NCBI GenBank assembly: GCA_963813435.1
Contig: CAWEYY010000001.1
Span: 186,001 to 250,000, forward strand
DNA length: 64,000 nt
Direction of reading: 5' to 3'
Source of the DNA: AC-32 sp963813435
GTDB lineage: Bacteria > Actinomycetota > Thermoleophilia > Gaiellales > Gaiellaceae
Numbering within the stretch: the first letter of the stretch is position 1; each line of letters begins with the position of its first letter. Below are positions 10,024 through 17,921 of this stretch, one piece after another. The notes below the pieces were generated by a model. It ran no database searches and was not told where the DNA came from. It was given only the letters and a program-made list of their open reading frames with translations. The translations under genes were made by a program, and so were the position numbers.

Positions 10024-11055
10024 AATCGTAGCGCCGGCCTCGCCCCACCGGAACCCCACTCCGGCCGGCGACGGAACGAGCGGGCTGCCCGCGAGACCCG
10101 GGAGCGGCTCGGGCTCGTTGTAGGCGCTCGGCGCCACGTCGTTGGGCGCGTCGGCATGGAACAGCGAGGCGAGGTACTGGATCTGGCCGCGGCCAGGCCC
10201 GAGCTCGAACATCCCGCCGCCGTAGAGCCCGATCTCGCGCTCCTCGCAGAGGTCGTAGAAGGCAAGCAGCTCTCTGAGGTGGCCGAAGCGCGACGGCTTG
10301 GAGTTCAGCGTCCGGGGCGGGAACGTGAGCTCCTCGACGTCGGCGACGGAGTGGACCGGGGCGTCCCAGGTGACGCGCTCGCGATGCGGCTCGAGCACCA
10401 GGTCGGTCTCGGCGGTCATGGCCGGGTCCTCGATGAACGCATTCGGGAATCCCTCGGCCACGCGGCGGTAGAGGTCGAGGTCGGGCGGCGGGTCGCCTTC
10501 TGAGCGGTAGTAGGCCTTGAGGTCGACGGTCACGACCGTGTCGGTCGCAGCGAGCTCGGCGATCAGCTCGTCGGTCCAGTCGCTCGCCGGATCGAGCTTG
10601 AAGCGCAGGTTCGGATCGAGCTCGAGCCAGCGGTGGATCTTCTCGGCGCTCGGCGGGTCGCCCAGGCCGGGCGAAACCACGAAGGCGACTGGCTTGGGCT
10701 CACGTCCGACGAACTCGGCGAGCGAGACATCTGCCTGGCGCAGCGCAAGGTCGAGTGCCGCGCTCTCGTAGGCCCAGCGGCGATGCGGGTCGGGCATGTC
10801 GAGCACGTCCGAGTAGCTCTCGAGCGTCCACGATCCCCCGAGCGGAAGGACCGCGCCCCCCGCCTGCTCCTTGTCGTGGTGCTCGGCGTACCAGGTGACG
10901 TCCTCTCCGACGCCCTCCTCGCCCCCGGCCCGAAGGTGCACGACGGTCGTGACGCGAGTGAACCCGCGTGTCACCGGCCGCTCCAGTCGCTCGAGCTCGT
11001 ACGAGTCGACTTCGAGCGGAAGCTCTGCGAAGCGCTTCCATAGACTCTGGGCCAT
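10021..11055 (-). CDS. Enolase-superfamily enzyme (muconate-lactonizing/mandelate-racemase-like)
   Basis: 344 residues with a capping N-terminal domain and a C-terminal TIM barrel. Candidate barrel-end residues are the Lys in LRFKLDP, the metal-binding Asp in VDLKAYY, the Glu in FIEDPA, and the Lys in NSKPSRFG. The C-terminal block GGGMFELGPGRGQIQYLASL is well ordered. The family abstracts a proton alpha to a carboxylate; this member's substrate is unknown. Its ATG (11053-11055) overlaps the ATG of the divergent acyl-CoA dehydrogenase within a CCATGG, and AAGG about 9 nt upstream may serve as ribosome-binding site. It may share a transcript with the downstream dehydrogenase-SDR pair. Confidence 0.8.
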   Translation of the reverse strand: MAQSLWKRFAELPLEVDSYELERLERPVTRGFTRVTTVVHLRAGGEEGVGEDVTWYAEHHDKEQAGGAVLPLGGSWTLESYSDVLDMPDPHRRWAYESAALDLALRQADVSLAEFVGREPKPVAFVVSPGLGDPPSAEKIHRWLELDPNLRFKLDPASDWTDELIAELAATDTVVTVDLKAYYRSEGDPPPDLDLYRRVAEGFPNAFIEDPAMTAETDLVLEPHRERVTWDAPVHSVADVEELTFPPRTLNSKPSRFGHLRELLAFYDLCEEREIGLYGGGMFELGPGRGQIQYLASLFHADAPNDVAPSAYNEPEPLPGLAGSPLVPSPAGVGFRWGEAGATI

Positions 11056-12292
11056 GGAGTTCGACCTTACCGATGAACAGCGACTGATTCAGGAGACCGT
11101 GCGCTCGTTCGTGGACGAGCGCGTCCTGCCGAACGCGATCGAGAACGACATCCAGCACCGCCTGGACATGGGCGTGATCGAAGGCATGGCCGAGCTGGGG
11201 CTGCTCGGGATCGCGATTCCGGAGGAGTACGGAGGCGCGGGGCTCGACTTCGTCGCCGAGGCGCTTGTGTGCGAGGAGATCGAGCGAGGAGAGGCGGCAT
11301 TCCGGACTCTGATCTCGGTTCACGTCGGGTTGAACTCGCTGGCCCTGCTGCGCTACGCGAACGAGGACCAGAAGCAGCGCTACCTCGTGCCGCAGGCGAA
11401 GGGCGAGAAGCTCGCCTGCTTCGGGCTGACGGAGCCGGGCGCCGGCTCGGACGTCGCCTCGATGCGCACGACCGCCCGCCGCGAGGGCGACACCTACGTC
11501 CTCAACGGCCAGAAGAACTGGATCTCGTACGCGAGCGTCGCCGACCACCAGCTCGTGATCGCGAAGACCGATCCCGACGCGAAGCACAAGGGGATGTCCG
11601 CGTTCATCGTCGAGCGCTCGTGGCCGGGCGTCTCGACGCTGGACACGGAGAACAAGCTCGGCATCTGGGCCGGCTCGACCGGGGAGCTCTTCTTCGAGAA
11701 CGTCGAGGTGCCGGCCGAGAATCTCGTCGGCGAGGAGGGCCAGGGGTTCGAGATCGCGATGTACGGGCTCGACCAGGGGCGGTTCACGGTCGCCGCGGGG
11801 GCGTGTGGGGTGATCCGCGCGTGCCTGGAGAGGTCGGTCGAGTACGCGCGCGAGCGGGAGACGTTCGGGCAGGCGATCGGCCACTACCAGTTCGTGCAGG
11901 ACATGATCGCGGAGATGGTTCTCGGGTACGAGACGTCGAAGCTGCTCGTGATGCAGGCGGCGTGGATGAAGAACGAAGGGCGGCGAAACACGCGCGAGAC
12001 GTCACTGGCGAAGTGGCACGCGACCGAGTCGGCGTTCCGCGCCGCGCACTTGGCAATCCAGGTACACGGGGCGTACGGCTACTCGTCGGAGTACGGGATC
12101 GAGCGGTACTTCCGGAACGCGCGGGCGCCGATCATCTACGAGGGCACGACGCAGATCCACAAGCTGATGCAGGCCGAGCATGCGCTCGGATACCGGCAGC
12201 TGAACGGCCGCGACGGTGAGGCTTCGCCGCTGTGCTCGTGGGCGCCCGCGCTAGCCGCCGTCCACCGCCAGCGCGCAACCGCCAGCGCCTGA
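11054..12292 (+). CDS. Acyl-CoA dehydrogenase with extra C-terminal tail
   Basis: 412 residues. The conserved body runs from MEFDLTDEQRLIQETVRSF through GLTEPGAGSDVASM and WISYASVADH to GAYGYSSEYGIERYFRNARA and IIYEGTTQIHKLMQAEHALGYR. The last 30 or so residues (after GYRQLNG) look like translated intergenic DNA and run up to a REP palindrome, so the original end may have been altered. ATG 11054 overlaps the divergent ATG of the enolase-superfamily gene. There is no clear ribosome-binding site, but TAGACT at 11041-11046 would be a -10 box placing the transcript start at the ATG (leaderless). Confidence 0.92.
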   Translation: MEFDLTDEQRLIQETVRSFVDERVLPNAIENDIQHRLDMGVIEGMAELGLLGIAIPEEYGGAGLDFVAEALVCEEIERGEAAFRTLISVHVGLNSLALLRYANEDQKQRYLVPQAKGEKLACFGLTEPGAGSDVASMRTTARREGDTYVLNGQKNWISYASVADHQLVIAKTDPDAKHKGMSAFIVERSWPGVSTLDTENKLGIWAGSTGELFFENVEVPAENLVGEEGQGFEIAMYGLDQGRFTVAAGACGVIRACLERSVEYARERETFGQAIGHYQFVQDMIAEMVLGYETSKLLVMQAAWMKNEGRRNTRETSLAKWHATESAFRAAHLAIQVHGAYGYSSEYGIERYFRNARAPIIYEGTTQIHKLMQAEHALGYRQLNGRDGEASPLCSWAPALAAVHRQRATASA

Positions 12293-12325
12293 CCCGCCGG
12301 GCCTGAGCTCGGACGCGTCTCTTCG

Positions 12326-12360
12326 GGCCGTGTCCGAGGGACTGTCCCCCGGACATGGCC
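12326..12360. repeat. REP-like palindrome, copy 1 (3' side of RAYT gene)
   Basis: A 35-bp near-perfect palindrome beginning and ending in GGCC, with core GAGGGACTGTCCCCCG. It lies between the dehydrogenase stop and the RAYT stop. The same 35-bp unit recurs at 12916-12950 and 23994-24028 in the same orientation, defined by the asymmetric central T. Flanking of a RAYT transposase gene by such units is the standard REPtron layout. Confidence 0.8.
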
Positions 12361-12376
12361 GAAAGTGGCGGCCCGA

Positions 12377-12820
12377 TCACCGCACGGCGCGAAACAGGCC
12401 GCCCGACCATGGCCACTCCTCGGCCCGCGCGCAGAGACCGGCCTCGACCGGGTTGTTGAAGACGTACCGGCACGCGTTCTCCCAGTGCCGATCACTGTCG
12501 AGAACGTGCGCGGAGAACCGGTTCTCGAACAGATGGCCGCGCCGCTCGTGCCGCAGGTTGAAGCGCTGAGCGTAGAGCCCGTTCAGGCGGTGCATTGCCG
12601 CGGAGAGCGCCGGCCGCGGAGCCGCGGCAACCACGTGGAAGTGGGTGGTCATGAGGCACCAGGCGTCGATCCGCAAAGCGAACCGCGCTCCCGCTCGAAT
12701 GAGCAGCTCTCGGAACGCAGCGCGATCGAAGTCGTCACGGAAGATCTCCGATCTCGCCACACCTCGGCTCGTGACATGGAAGAGCCCGTCGGGTAGGTCG
12801 CTTCGCGGTCTGCGCGGCAC
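12377..12820 (-). CDS. REP-associated tyrosine transposase (RAYT, IS200-like Y1)
   Basis: A 147-residue single-domain Y1 HUH transposase. The HUH pair is H60-F-H62 in MTTHFHVVA, and the likely nucleophile is Y119 in ACRYVFNNPV. GHLFENRF and a Trp-rich end (EEWPWSG) are typical of RAYTs. The family nicks and joins single-stranded REP hairpins; the gene is usually single-copy and not self-mobile. The GTG start is at 12820. REP-like palindromes lie 17 nt beyond its stop and 96 nt upstream of its start. All catalytic residues appear intact, so activity is possible. Confidence 0.92.
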   Translation of the reverse strand: MPRRPRSDLPDGLFHVTSRGVARSEIFRDDFDRAAFRELLIRAGARFALRIDAWCLMTTHFHVVAAAPRPALSAAMHRLNGLYAQRFNLRHERRGHLFENRFSAHVLDSDRHWENACRYVFNNPVEAGLCARAEEWPWSGGLFRAVR

Positions 12821-12915
12821 GATCCGCCAAAGCTAGATCCGCTGCGCGCTCTTGACGTGGGAGCGAGTCACTATCGGCGCAACGACGGCACACCTTGCTG
12901 GCAAGTGTCCGTTCC

Positions 12916-12950
12916 GGCCACGGCCCGGGGACTGTCCCTCGGACACGGCC
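12916..12950. repeat. REP-like palindrome, copy 2 (5' side of RAYT gene)
   Basis: A 35-bp unit bounded by GGCC at each end, sharing the GGGGACTGTCCCTCGGACA core with copy 1. The left arm is more diverged (four mismatches to the inverted right arm). Together with copy 1 it brackets the RAYT gene as a direct repeat. It lies in the 169-nt gap between the RAYT start and the frameshifted MFS stop; nothing else is recognisable in that gap. Confidence 0.75.
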
Positions 12951-12989
12951 GGGAGAGCCGAGCCGCCCCCACGGCCCCGGCCCCGGACG

Positions 12990-14265
12990 TCAGACCACAG
13001 GCACCTCGACCTTCGCCTGCGGCTCGATCTCCATCAGCCGCACGAGGAGCGGGATCGCCGCGAGGATCATCACCCCGCAGATCGGCCACAGCACCTGATA
13101 CCCCTCGGTCGACTGGAAGTACGGCCGGGCCAGGTCGATCGACAACCCCGCGAGCGGCGCGCCGACGAGGATCCCGATCCCCTTCGTCGTCGTCGCCAGC
13201 CCCGACGCTGCGCCGCGATGCTCCTCCGGCACGATCTTGTAGAGCAACCCCCACGCCAGCGTCATCACGGTCCCGCCCGCGATCGCAACCGGAATGATCA
13301 GCGCGAAGAACCAGTCGTGCCAGTGCGACGCGAGCCCGCCCAGCATGAACCCGCCGCCGTAGATGAACGATGCGAAGAAGCTCACGCGCGCCAGCCCGAA
13401 CCGGTCGCCGAGCCGCCCAGCCGCAATCGCCGCGACCACGTAGCCGACCGCCACCGCGCCGAGCACCGCGGACGACATCACCTTCGACTGGTTCAGCCCG
13501 TCGATCACGTACAGGACGACGAACGTTCGCGCGGCCGCGAACGCGCCCTCCCACAACGAGTTCGCGATCAGGAACCGCCGCACGTCGCCGTTCTCGCGGA
13601 AGATGAGCCAGCTCCGACGCACGTACGCCGACACGCCCTCGAACACTCGCCCGTGCCCGCCGTCCTCCCGCACGAGCCGGATCGTCAGCCCGCAGGCGAG
13701 CGTCGTCAGTACCGCGGCTAGGAGAAACGGCGCCGGCCGCCAGACCTTGAGCAGCAGTCCGCCTCCGACCAGGGCAGCGCCGATCGCGATCCCGCGCAGG
13801 ATGTGCTGGACGCCCTGCGAGCGCGCGAAGACCGTCGGCGGCAACACGTCCGGGTACAGCCCCCGGTAGGGCGGCTCGTACACGTAGTAGGCAAAGAAGA
13901 ACCCGAGCACGATCACGACCGTCGTCCAGAGGTTCGGCATGAACGGCATCAGCAGCAGGCAGAAGCCCATGGGCGGAACCGCAACGAGCATGAACGGCCG
14001 CCGCCGGCCCATCGGCGTGTGGAACGTGTCGCTCCACGGGCCGATCACCGGGGAGATCAGCAGCGCGAAGATCCCCTCCGCGCCGAGGATCACGCCGATC
14101 AACCCGCCGGAGTCGGTGAAGCGGTTGATGAGTCGGCGGCAGGTACGCGGCCGTCGTCGTCAGCGAGAACGCGAGCCCGAATGCGCCGAGCCCGAGCGTC
14201 CAGAGCAGCCCGCGCCTGACCGGCGGGACGGCGACGAGCGCCTCGGAGGCCTGCGTGGTCGACAT
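12990..14265 (-). pseudogene. MFS transporter interrupted by a +1 frameshift
   Basis: Reading from ATG 14265, the protein starts normally (MSTTQASEALVAV, then a first membrane helix ending AAYLPP). It then loses frame near 14133, where one extra base separates PP from LINRFTDSGGLIGVILG. The remainder (from about 14130 to the stop at 12990) encodes a complete MFS body with GRRRPFM, many hydrophobic helices, a second-half GRLGDRFGLARV loop and the tail PQAKVEVPVV. It resembles SLC45/sugar-type MFS carriers. Either the gene is inactivated, frameshifting occurs, or the base is a sequencing error. ATG 14265 directly follows the TetR stop, indicating an operon in which TetR may control the exporter. 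Confidence 0.8.
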
Positions 14266-14877
14266 CTAGGCCGGCGCGCGCGCGTGGTCTGGGGCCAGCC
14301 CGCCGGTCACGATCTCGACGACGGTGTGCTCGGCGCGCGCGAGATCGTCGTCCGAGTACGGGAGCCGGCCCAGCACCCAGCCGGTCAGCAGCTCGTCGAT
14401 CGCCCCGTAGAAGACGTAGCTCGCGAGCCGCGCGTCGAGGTCGCGACGGATCGACCCGTCCGCCTGCCCGCGCTCGACGATCTCCTGGATCGCCGCGAAC
14501 GAGGCCGCGATCTCGTCCATCTCGCCCTCGAGCAGCTGGCTCCGCGTGACCTCGAGCACGAGCACGCGCACGAGATCGGGGTCGCGCCGCCACGAGCGCA
14601 GAAGGATCTGGGCGACCTTGCGAAGCTGCTCGGGAGGCGAATCGTCCCCCTCCTCCACACTCCGGATCGTGTCGATCAGCTCGCGCCATGTCTCGCGGAA
14701 GACGCTCCGGAGCACGTCCTCCTTCGAGTCGAAGTAGTGGTAGAGGAGCCCGTAGGCGACGCCGGCCTCCTCCGCGATGTCGCCGACCCGCGCCGCGTGG
14801 TAGCCCTTTCGCGCGAAAACTCGCACCGCGGCGTCCAGTAACAGCCGGCGCTTGTCCTTGTTGGAGCGGTCCGGCAC
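14266..14877 (-). CDS. TetR family transcriptional regulator
   Basis: 203 residues. The N-terminal helix-turn-helix spans about residues 10-56 (KRRLLLDAAVRVFARKGYHA, then VGDIAEEAGVAYGLLYHYFDSKEDVL). The C-terminal ligand domain continues with FRETWRELIDTIRS. It is similar in layout to TetR members that sense acyl-CoAs, though this cannot be proven here. The GTG start at 14877 gives a standard length. It is immediately followed by the MFS gene and divergent from the CaiB/BaiF gene with 30 nt between starts, so its operator probably lies there. It is also a candidate for the palindrome at 10010. Confidence 0.92.
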   Translation of the reverse strand: MPDRSNKDKRRLLLDAAVRVFARKGYHAARVGDIAEEAGVAYGLLYHYFDSKEDVLRSVFRETWRELIDTIRSVEEGDDSPPEQLRKVAQILLRSWRRDPDLVRVLVLEVTRSQLLEGEMDEIAASFAAIQEIVERGQADGSIRRDLDARLASYVFYGAIDELLTGWVLGRLPYSDDDLARAEHTVVEIVTGGLAPDHARAPA

Positions 14878-14907
14878 GGCCGTCTGAGTGTAGTAGCTTC
14901 GACGGAA

Positions 14908-15792
14908 GTGGAACCCCTCGCGGATCTCGTCGTCGTCGACCTCAGCCGCTACCTCCCCGGCCCGTTCGCGAGCCGCGAGCTGCAGCGCCTCGGCGCACGC
15001 GTGATCAGGCTCGAGGCACCCGGCGGCGACCCGCTCCGGGAGCTGGCGCCCGCCTGGCACGACGCGCTGAACGAGCGCAAGGAATCGGTCGAGATCGACC
15101 TCAAGGCCGACCCCGAGGCAGGCCGCGCGCTCTGTTCCGACGCCGACGTCGTGATCGAGAGCTTCCGCCCCGGAGTCGTCGGGCGACTGGGCGTCGGCCC
15201 CGACGACCTACCCGAGACCGTCGTCTACTGCTCGTTCACGGGCTTCGGCCCCGGCGACCGCCGGGTCGGCCACGACCTCAACTACCTCGGCTGGGCGGGC
15301 CTGCTCGAGGACACCGCTCCCGCGCTCCCGCCGGTGCAGATCGCGGACCTTGCGGCCGGCGCGCTCTCGGCCGTCGCCGAGATCCTCGCAGCGCTCTTCG
15401 AGCGCACGCGCACCGGCAAAGGGCAACGGATCACGATCTCGTTGACCCACGGCTCGCACCGCCTCGCCTCGCACCGCCTCGGAGGCGAGCCGATCCCGCG
15501 GCTGCTGACCGGCGGGCTCGCCTGCTACCGCATCTACGCAACCGCTGATGGCCGACACCTGACCGTCGCCGCGCTCGAGCCGAAGTTCTTCGAACGCCTC
15601 TGCGAGCTCATCGGCCGCCCGGACCTCGCCGGCCGTCAGTGGAGCCCCGACCAGGAGCCGCTTGCCGAGGAGCTGGCGCAGGCGTTCGCCGCAAGGCCGC
15701 TCGCCGCCTGGCTCGAGCTCTTCGACGGCGAAGACGTCGGCGTTGGCCCGGTCGCGACGCTGGCCGAGGCCGCGGTAGACCTCGCGCCCTAG
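14908..15792 (+). CDS. CaiB/BaiF (class III CoA-transferase) family, alpha-methylacyl-CoA racemase-like
   Basis: 294 residues. The N-terminal CoA-binding fold opens with LADLVVVDLSRYLPGPFASRELQRLGARVIRLE. The GHDLNYLG motif contains the catalytic His of alpha-methylacyl-CoA racemases, and the acidic partner is likely the Asp in VQIADLAAG. It is shorter than typical racemases (about 360) because the C-terminal part is compact. It probably epimerises 2-methylacyl-CoA before beta-oxidation, or moves CoA between acids; the dehydrogenase-rich context supports a lipid role. GTG 14908 is used. The stop overlaps the convergent SPFH stop by 4 nt. Confidence 0.85.
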   Translation: MEPLADLVVVDLSRYLPGPFASRELQRLGARVIRLEAPGGDPLRELAPAWHDALNERKESVEIDLKADPEAGRALCSDADVVIESFRPGVVGRLGVGPDDLPETVVYCSFTGFGPGDRRVGHDLNYLGWAGLLEDTAPALPPVQIADLAAGALSAVAEILAALFERTRTGKGQRITISLTHGSHRLASHRLGGEPIPRLLTGGLACYRIYATADGRHLTVAALEPKFFERLCELIGRPDLAGRQWSPDQEPLAEELAQAFAARPLAAWLELFDGEDVGVGPVATLAEAAVDLAP

Positions 15793-16679
15793 GTCTCCTC
15801 GTCCTCGCTCGAGTGGGCTCGAGGGATCGCCTTCGTGAGCTGCCCGAGCGCCTGCGTGATCTCGCTCGGAATGATCCAGATCTTGTTGGCGTCACCCTCC
15901 GCGATCTGCGGAAGCATCTGCAGGTACTGGTAGGCGAGCAGCTTCGGGTCGGCGTCGCCGTCGTGGATCGCCTTGAAGACGGTCTCGATCGCCTTCGACT
16001 GACCCTCCGCCTGCAGGACGAGCGCCTGGCGCTGGCCCTCGGCCTTCAGGATCGCGCTCTGCTTCTCGCCTTCCGCGGTCAGGATCTGCGACTGCTTGAC
16101 ACCCTCGGCGGTGAGGATCGCGGCGCGCTTGTCGCGGTCGGCCCGCATCTGCTTCTCCATCGCGTCCTTGATCGTCGCGGGCGGGTCGACCGCCTTCAGC
16201 TCGACCCGGTTGACCCGGATGCCCCACTTCCCCGTCGCCTCGTCGAGCACGCCGCGGAGCTGCGCGTTGATGTTGTCGCGGGAGGTGAGCGTCTCCTCGA
16301 GCTGCATCCCGCCGATCACGTTGCGCAGCGTCGTCACGGTCAGCTGCTCGATCGCCTGGATGTAGTTCGCGACCTCGTACGTCGCCGCCTTCGCGTCGGT
16401 GATCTGGAAGTAGAGGACCGTGTCGATGTTGACGGTGAGGTTGTCCTCCGTGATCACGGGCTGCGGCTTGAAGGAGACCACCTGCTCGCGCAGATCGATT
16501 CGCTGGCGCACGCGGTCGACGAAGGGGATCACGATCGCCAGCCCTGGCGAGAGAGTCTTGTGGAACCGGCCGAGGCGCTCGACGACCGCGGCCTGCGCCT
16601 GCGGGATGACCTTGATCGTGCGCCATAGCGTCAACAGGACGAGGAACGCGATTCCCAGCAACACGATGAGCGGCGCCAT
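15789..16679 (-). CDS. SPFH/stomatin-like membrane protein
   Basis: 296 residues. An N-terminal membrane segment (residues 3-20) is followed by the SPFH/band-7 domain (IPQAQAAVVERLGRFHKTLSPGLAIVIPFVDRV, then ITEDNLTVNIDTVLYFQITDA). A long coiled-coil has tandem ILTAEG, ILKAEG and VLQAEG repeats. Stomatin-type proteins oligomerise into membrane rafts or cages. It is encoded 11 nt downstream of an NfeD-like gene, the classic slipin-NfeD pairing in membrane-stress operons. Confidence 0.93.
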   Translation of the reverse strand: MAPLIVLLGIAFLVLLTLWRTIKVIPQAQAAVVERLGRFHKTLSPGLAIVIPFVDRVRQRIDLREQVVSFKPQPVITEDNLTVNIDTVLYFQITDAKAATYEVANYIQAIEQLTVTTLRNVIGGMQLEETLTSRDNINAQLRGVLDEATGKWGIRVNRVELKAVDPPATIKDAMEKQMRADRDKRAAILTAEGVKQSQILTAEGEKQSAILKAEGQRQALVLQAEGQSKAIETVFKAIHDGDADPKLLAYQYLQMLPQIAEGDANKIWIIPSEITQALGQLTKAIPRAHSSEDEET

Positions 16680-16690
16680 CTGAAGCCCCC

Positions 16691-17119
16691 TTACTCGTAG
16701 ACGAGCGCGGTAGCGCCCTCGATCTTGACCACCTCGACCCGGGTGCCCGGCTCGAAGACGTCTCCCTCCATGAATGCCTTTGCAGACCATTCCTCGCCGC
16801 CGATCCGGACGCGGCCGCCGTTGGCGTCGACCCGCTGGAGGACGAGCGCCTTGGTTCCGGGAAGCGCGTCGGTTCCTGTCCGGAGTTCCGCCGGCATGCG
16901 GAGGTGCGCTCTTGCGATCGGCCGGAGCAGCGCCAGCGACGCGAGCGAGCCCGCGATGAAGACGATCAGCTGGACGATGACGCTCAGCCCGAGCAGCGCA
17001 AAGAGCCCGGCCAGCACCGCGGCGATGGCAACCGGGCCGAGGAAGAACAGGCCGGGCGTGAAGATCTCGCCGACCGCGAGCAACACCGCCACGATCGCCC
17101 AGACGGCCCAGGATGGCAC
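16691..17119 (-). CDS. NfeD-like membrane protein
   Basis: A 142-residue short NfeD (no protease domain). Three or so hydrophobic helices (WAVWAIVAVLLAVGEIF, LFFLGPVAIAAVLAGLFALLG, VIVQLIVFIAGSLASLALL) are followed by an OB-fold C-terminal domain (GTKALVLQRVDANGGRVRIGGEEWSA). The GTG start is at 17119. It precedes the SPFH protein and probably anchors or regulates its assembly. It lies 9 nt after the HAD gene stop, so the three may be co-transcribed. Confidence 0.9.
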   Translation of the reverse strand: MPSWAVWAIVAVLLAVGEIFTPGLFFLGPVAIAAVLAGLFALLGLSVIVQLIVFIAGSLASLALLRPIARAHLRMPAELRTGTDALPGTKALVLQRVDANGGRVRIGGEEWSAKAFMEGDVFEPGTRVEVVKIEGATALVYE

Positions 17120-17128
17120 ACGCCGATC

Positions 17129-17818
17129 CTATCTCCGGTCGACGCCGAAACCTAGCGCCGCAGGCAGGGCGAACAGGTCGGGCAAACGCTCTCCGACCTC
17201 CGGGTGGCGGCCGTCCCGGTCGAGCAGGAACGCGACCTCGATGCCCGCGGCGCGAGCGCCTTCGATGTCGTCCTCGGGCGAGTCGCCCACCATCGCCGCA
17301 TCGGGCGGCTCGACGCCGATGCGCCGAAGCACCTCCTCGAAGATCGACGGGTGCGGTTTCGTCAGGCCGAAGGCGCCCGAGCCCAGGGCGGCGTCGACGT
17401 CCAGCCGGTGGTGCGCGACGAACTCGTCGAGGTCGCGGCCCGTGTTCGAGACGAGACCCAGCTTGAGCCCGCGCGCGCGGAGGTCCGCGAGAACCGGCAA
17501 CGCGTCCTCGTAGAGCTCGAAGTGCTCGGCGTGCTCCCAGGCCCGCGTCATCGCGACGGCGCACTCGTAGGCCGAGTCGGCGTCGCCGCCCATGCCGCGG
17601 ATGATCCGCTCGGTGAACGCGACCCAGATCTCTTCGTCGTGCTCGAGCTCCGGGTGCCGCCTGATGCCGTCGACCGCCTTCTCGCGCGCGTCGCGGTAGC
17701 GGGAGGGGTCGAGATCGAGCCCGAACCGCGCGCCGAGCCGCTGGTACCCCTCCGGGCCGAGCTCCGGGCCGGGACGGGCGATCGTGAAGTCGACGTCGAA
17801 GAGGACGGCCTCGAGCAT
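17129..17818 (-). CDS. HAD-superfamily hydrolase
   Basis: A 229-residue haloacid-dehalogenase-like phosphatase. Motif I is LFDVDFTIA (nucleophile and acid Asps; Phe replaces the usual Gly). Motif II is the Ser in LVSNTGRD, motif III is the Lys in GLTKPHPSIF, and motif IV is MVGDSPEDDIEGARAAG. A helical cap (about residues 18-95) marks subclass I. The substrate is not predictable from sequence. ATG 17818 fits the conserved start. A two-hairpin repeat element follows the upstream phosphotransferase gene just before this gene. Confidence 0.9.
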   Translation of the reverse strand: MLEAVLFDVDFTIARPGPELGPEGYQRLGARFGLDLDPSRYRDAREKAVDGIRRHPELEHDEEIWVAFTERIIRGMGGDADSAYECAVAMTRAWEHAEHFELYEDALPVLADLRARGLKLGLVSNTGRDLDEFVAHHRLDVDAALGSGAFGLTKPHPSIFEEVLRRIGVEPPDAAMVGDSPEDDIEGARAAGIEVAFLLDRDGRHPEVGERLPDLFALPAALGFGVDRR

Positions 17819-17840
17819 CAGCCGTCACCATCCTGACCGC

Positions 17841-17921
17841 GGACGTGTCGACCGGTCATTTCAGACGGATGCACCAGGGAAGCCCGTGCATCCTGAAGTC
17901 GGCATCGCAAGCGACGCCTCA
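17841..17921 (-). repeat. Stop-codon-linked two-hairpin element, copy A
   Basis: On the minus strand it begins with the TGA of the phosphotransferase gene and folds as GGCGTCGCTTGCGATGCC. A second hairpin follows with arms GGATGCAC and GTGCATCC, then a tail containing GACCGGTC. Copies B (18741-18812), C (28880-28955) and D (41149-41232) share the order and spacing. Arm sequences differ between copies while pairing is kept, so an RNA structure is selected. Confidence 0.75.

Noticed and set aside
12326..12950. A CRISPR array at the repeated palindromes
   Set aside because: Only two copies nearly 600 nt apart flanking a transposase gene, with no regular spacers and no cas genes.
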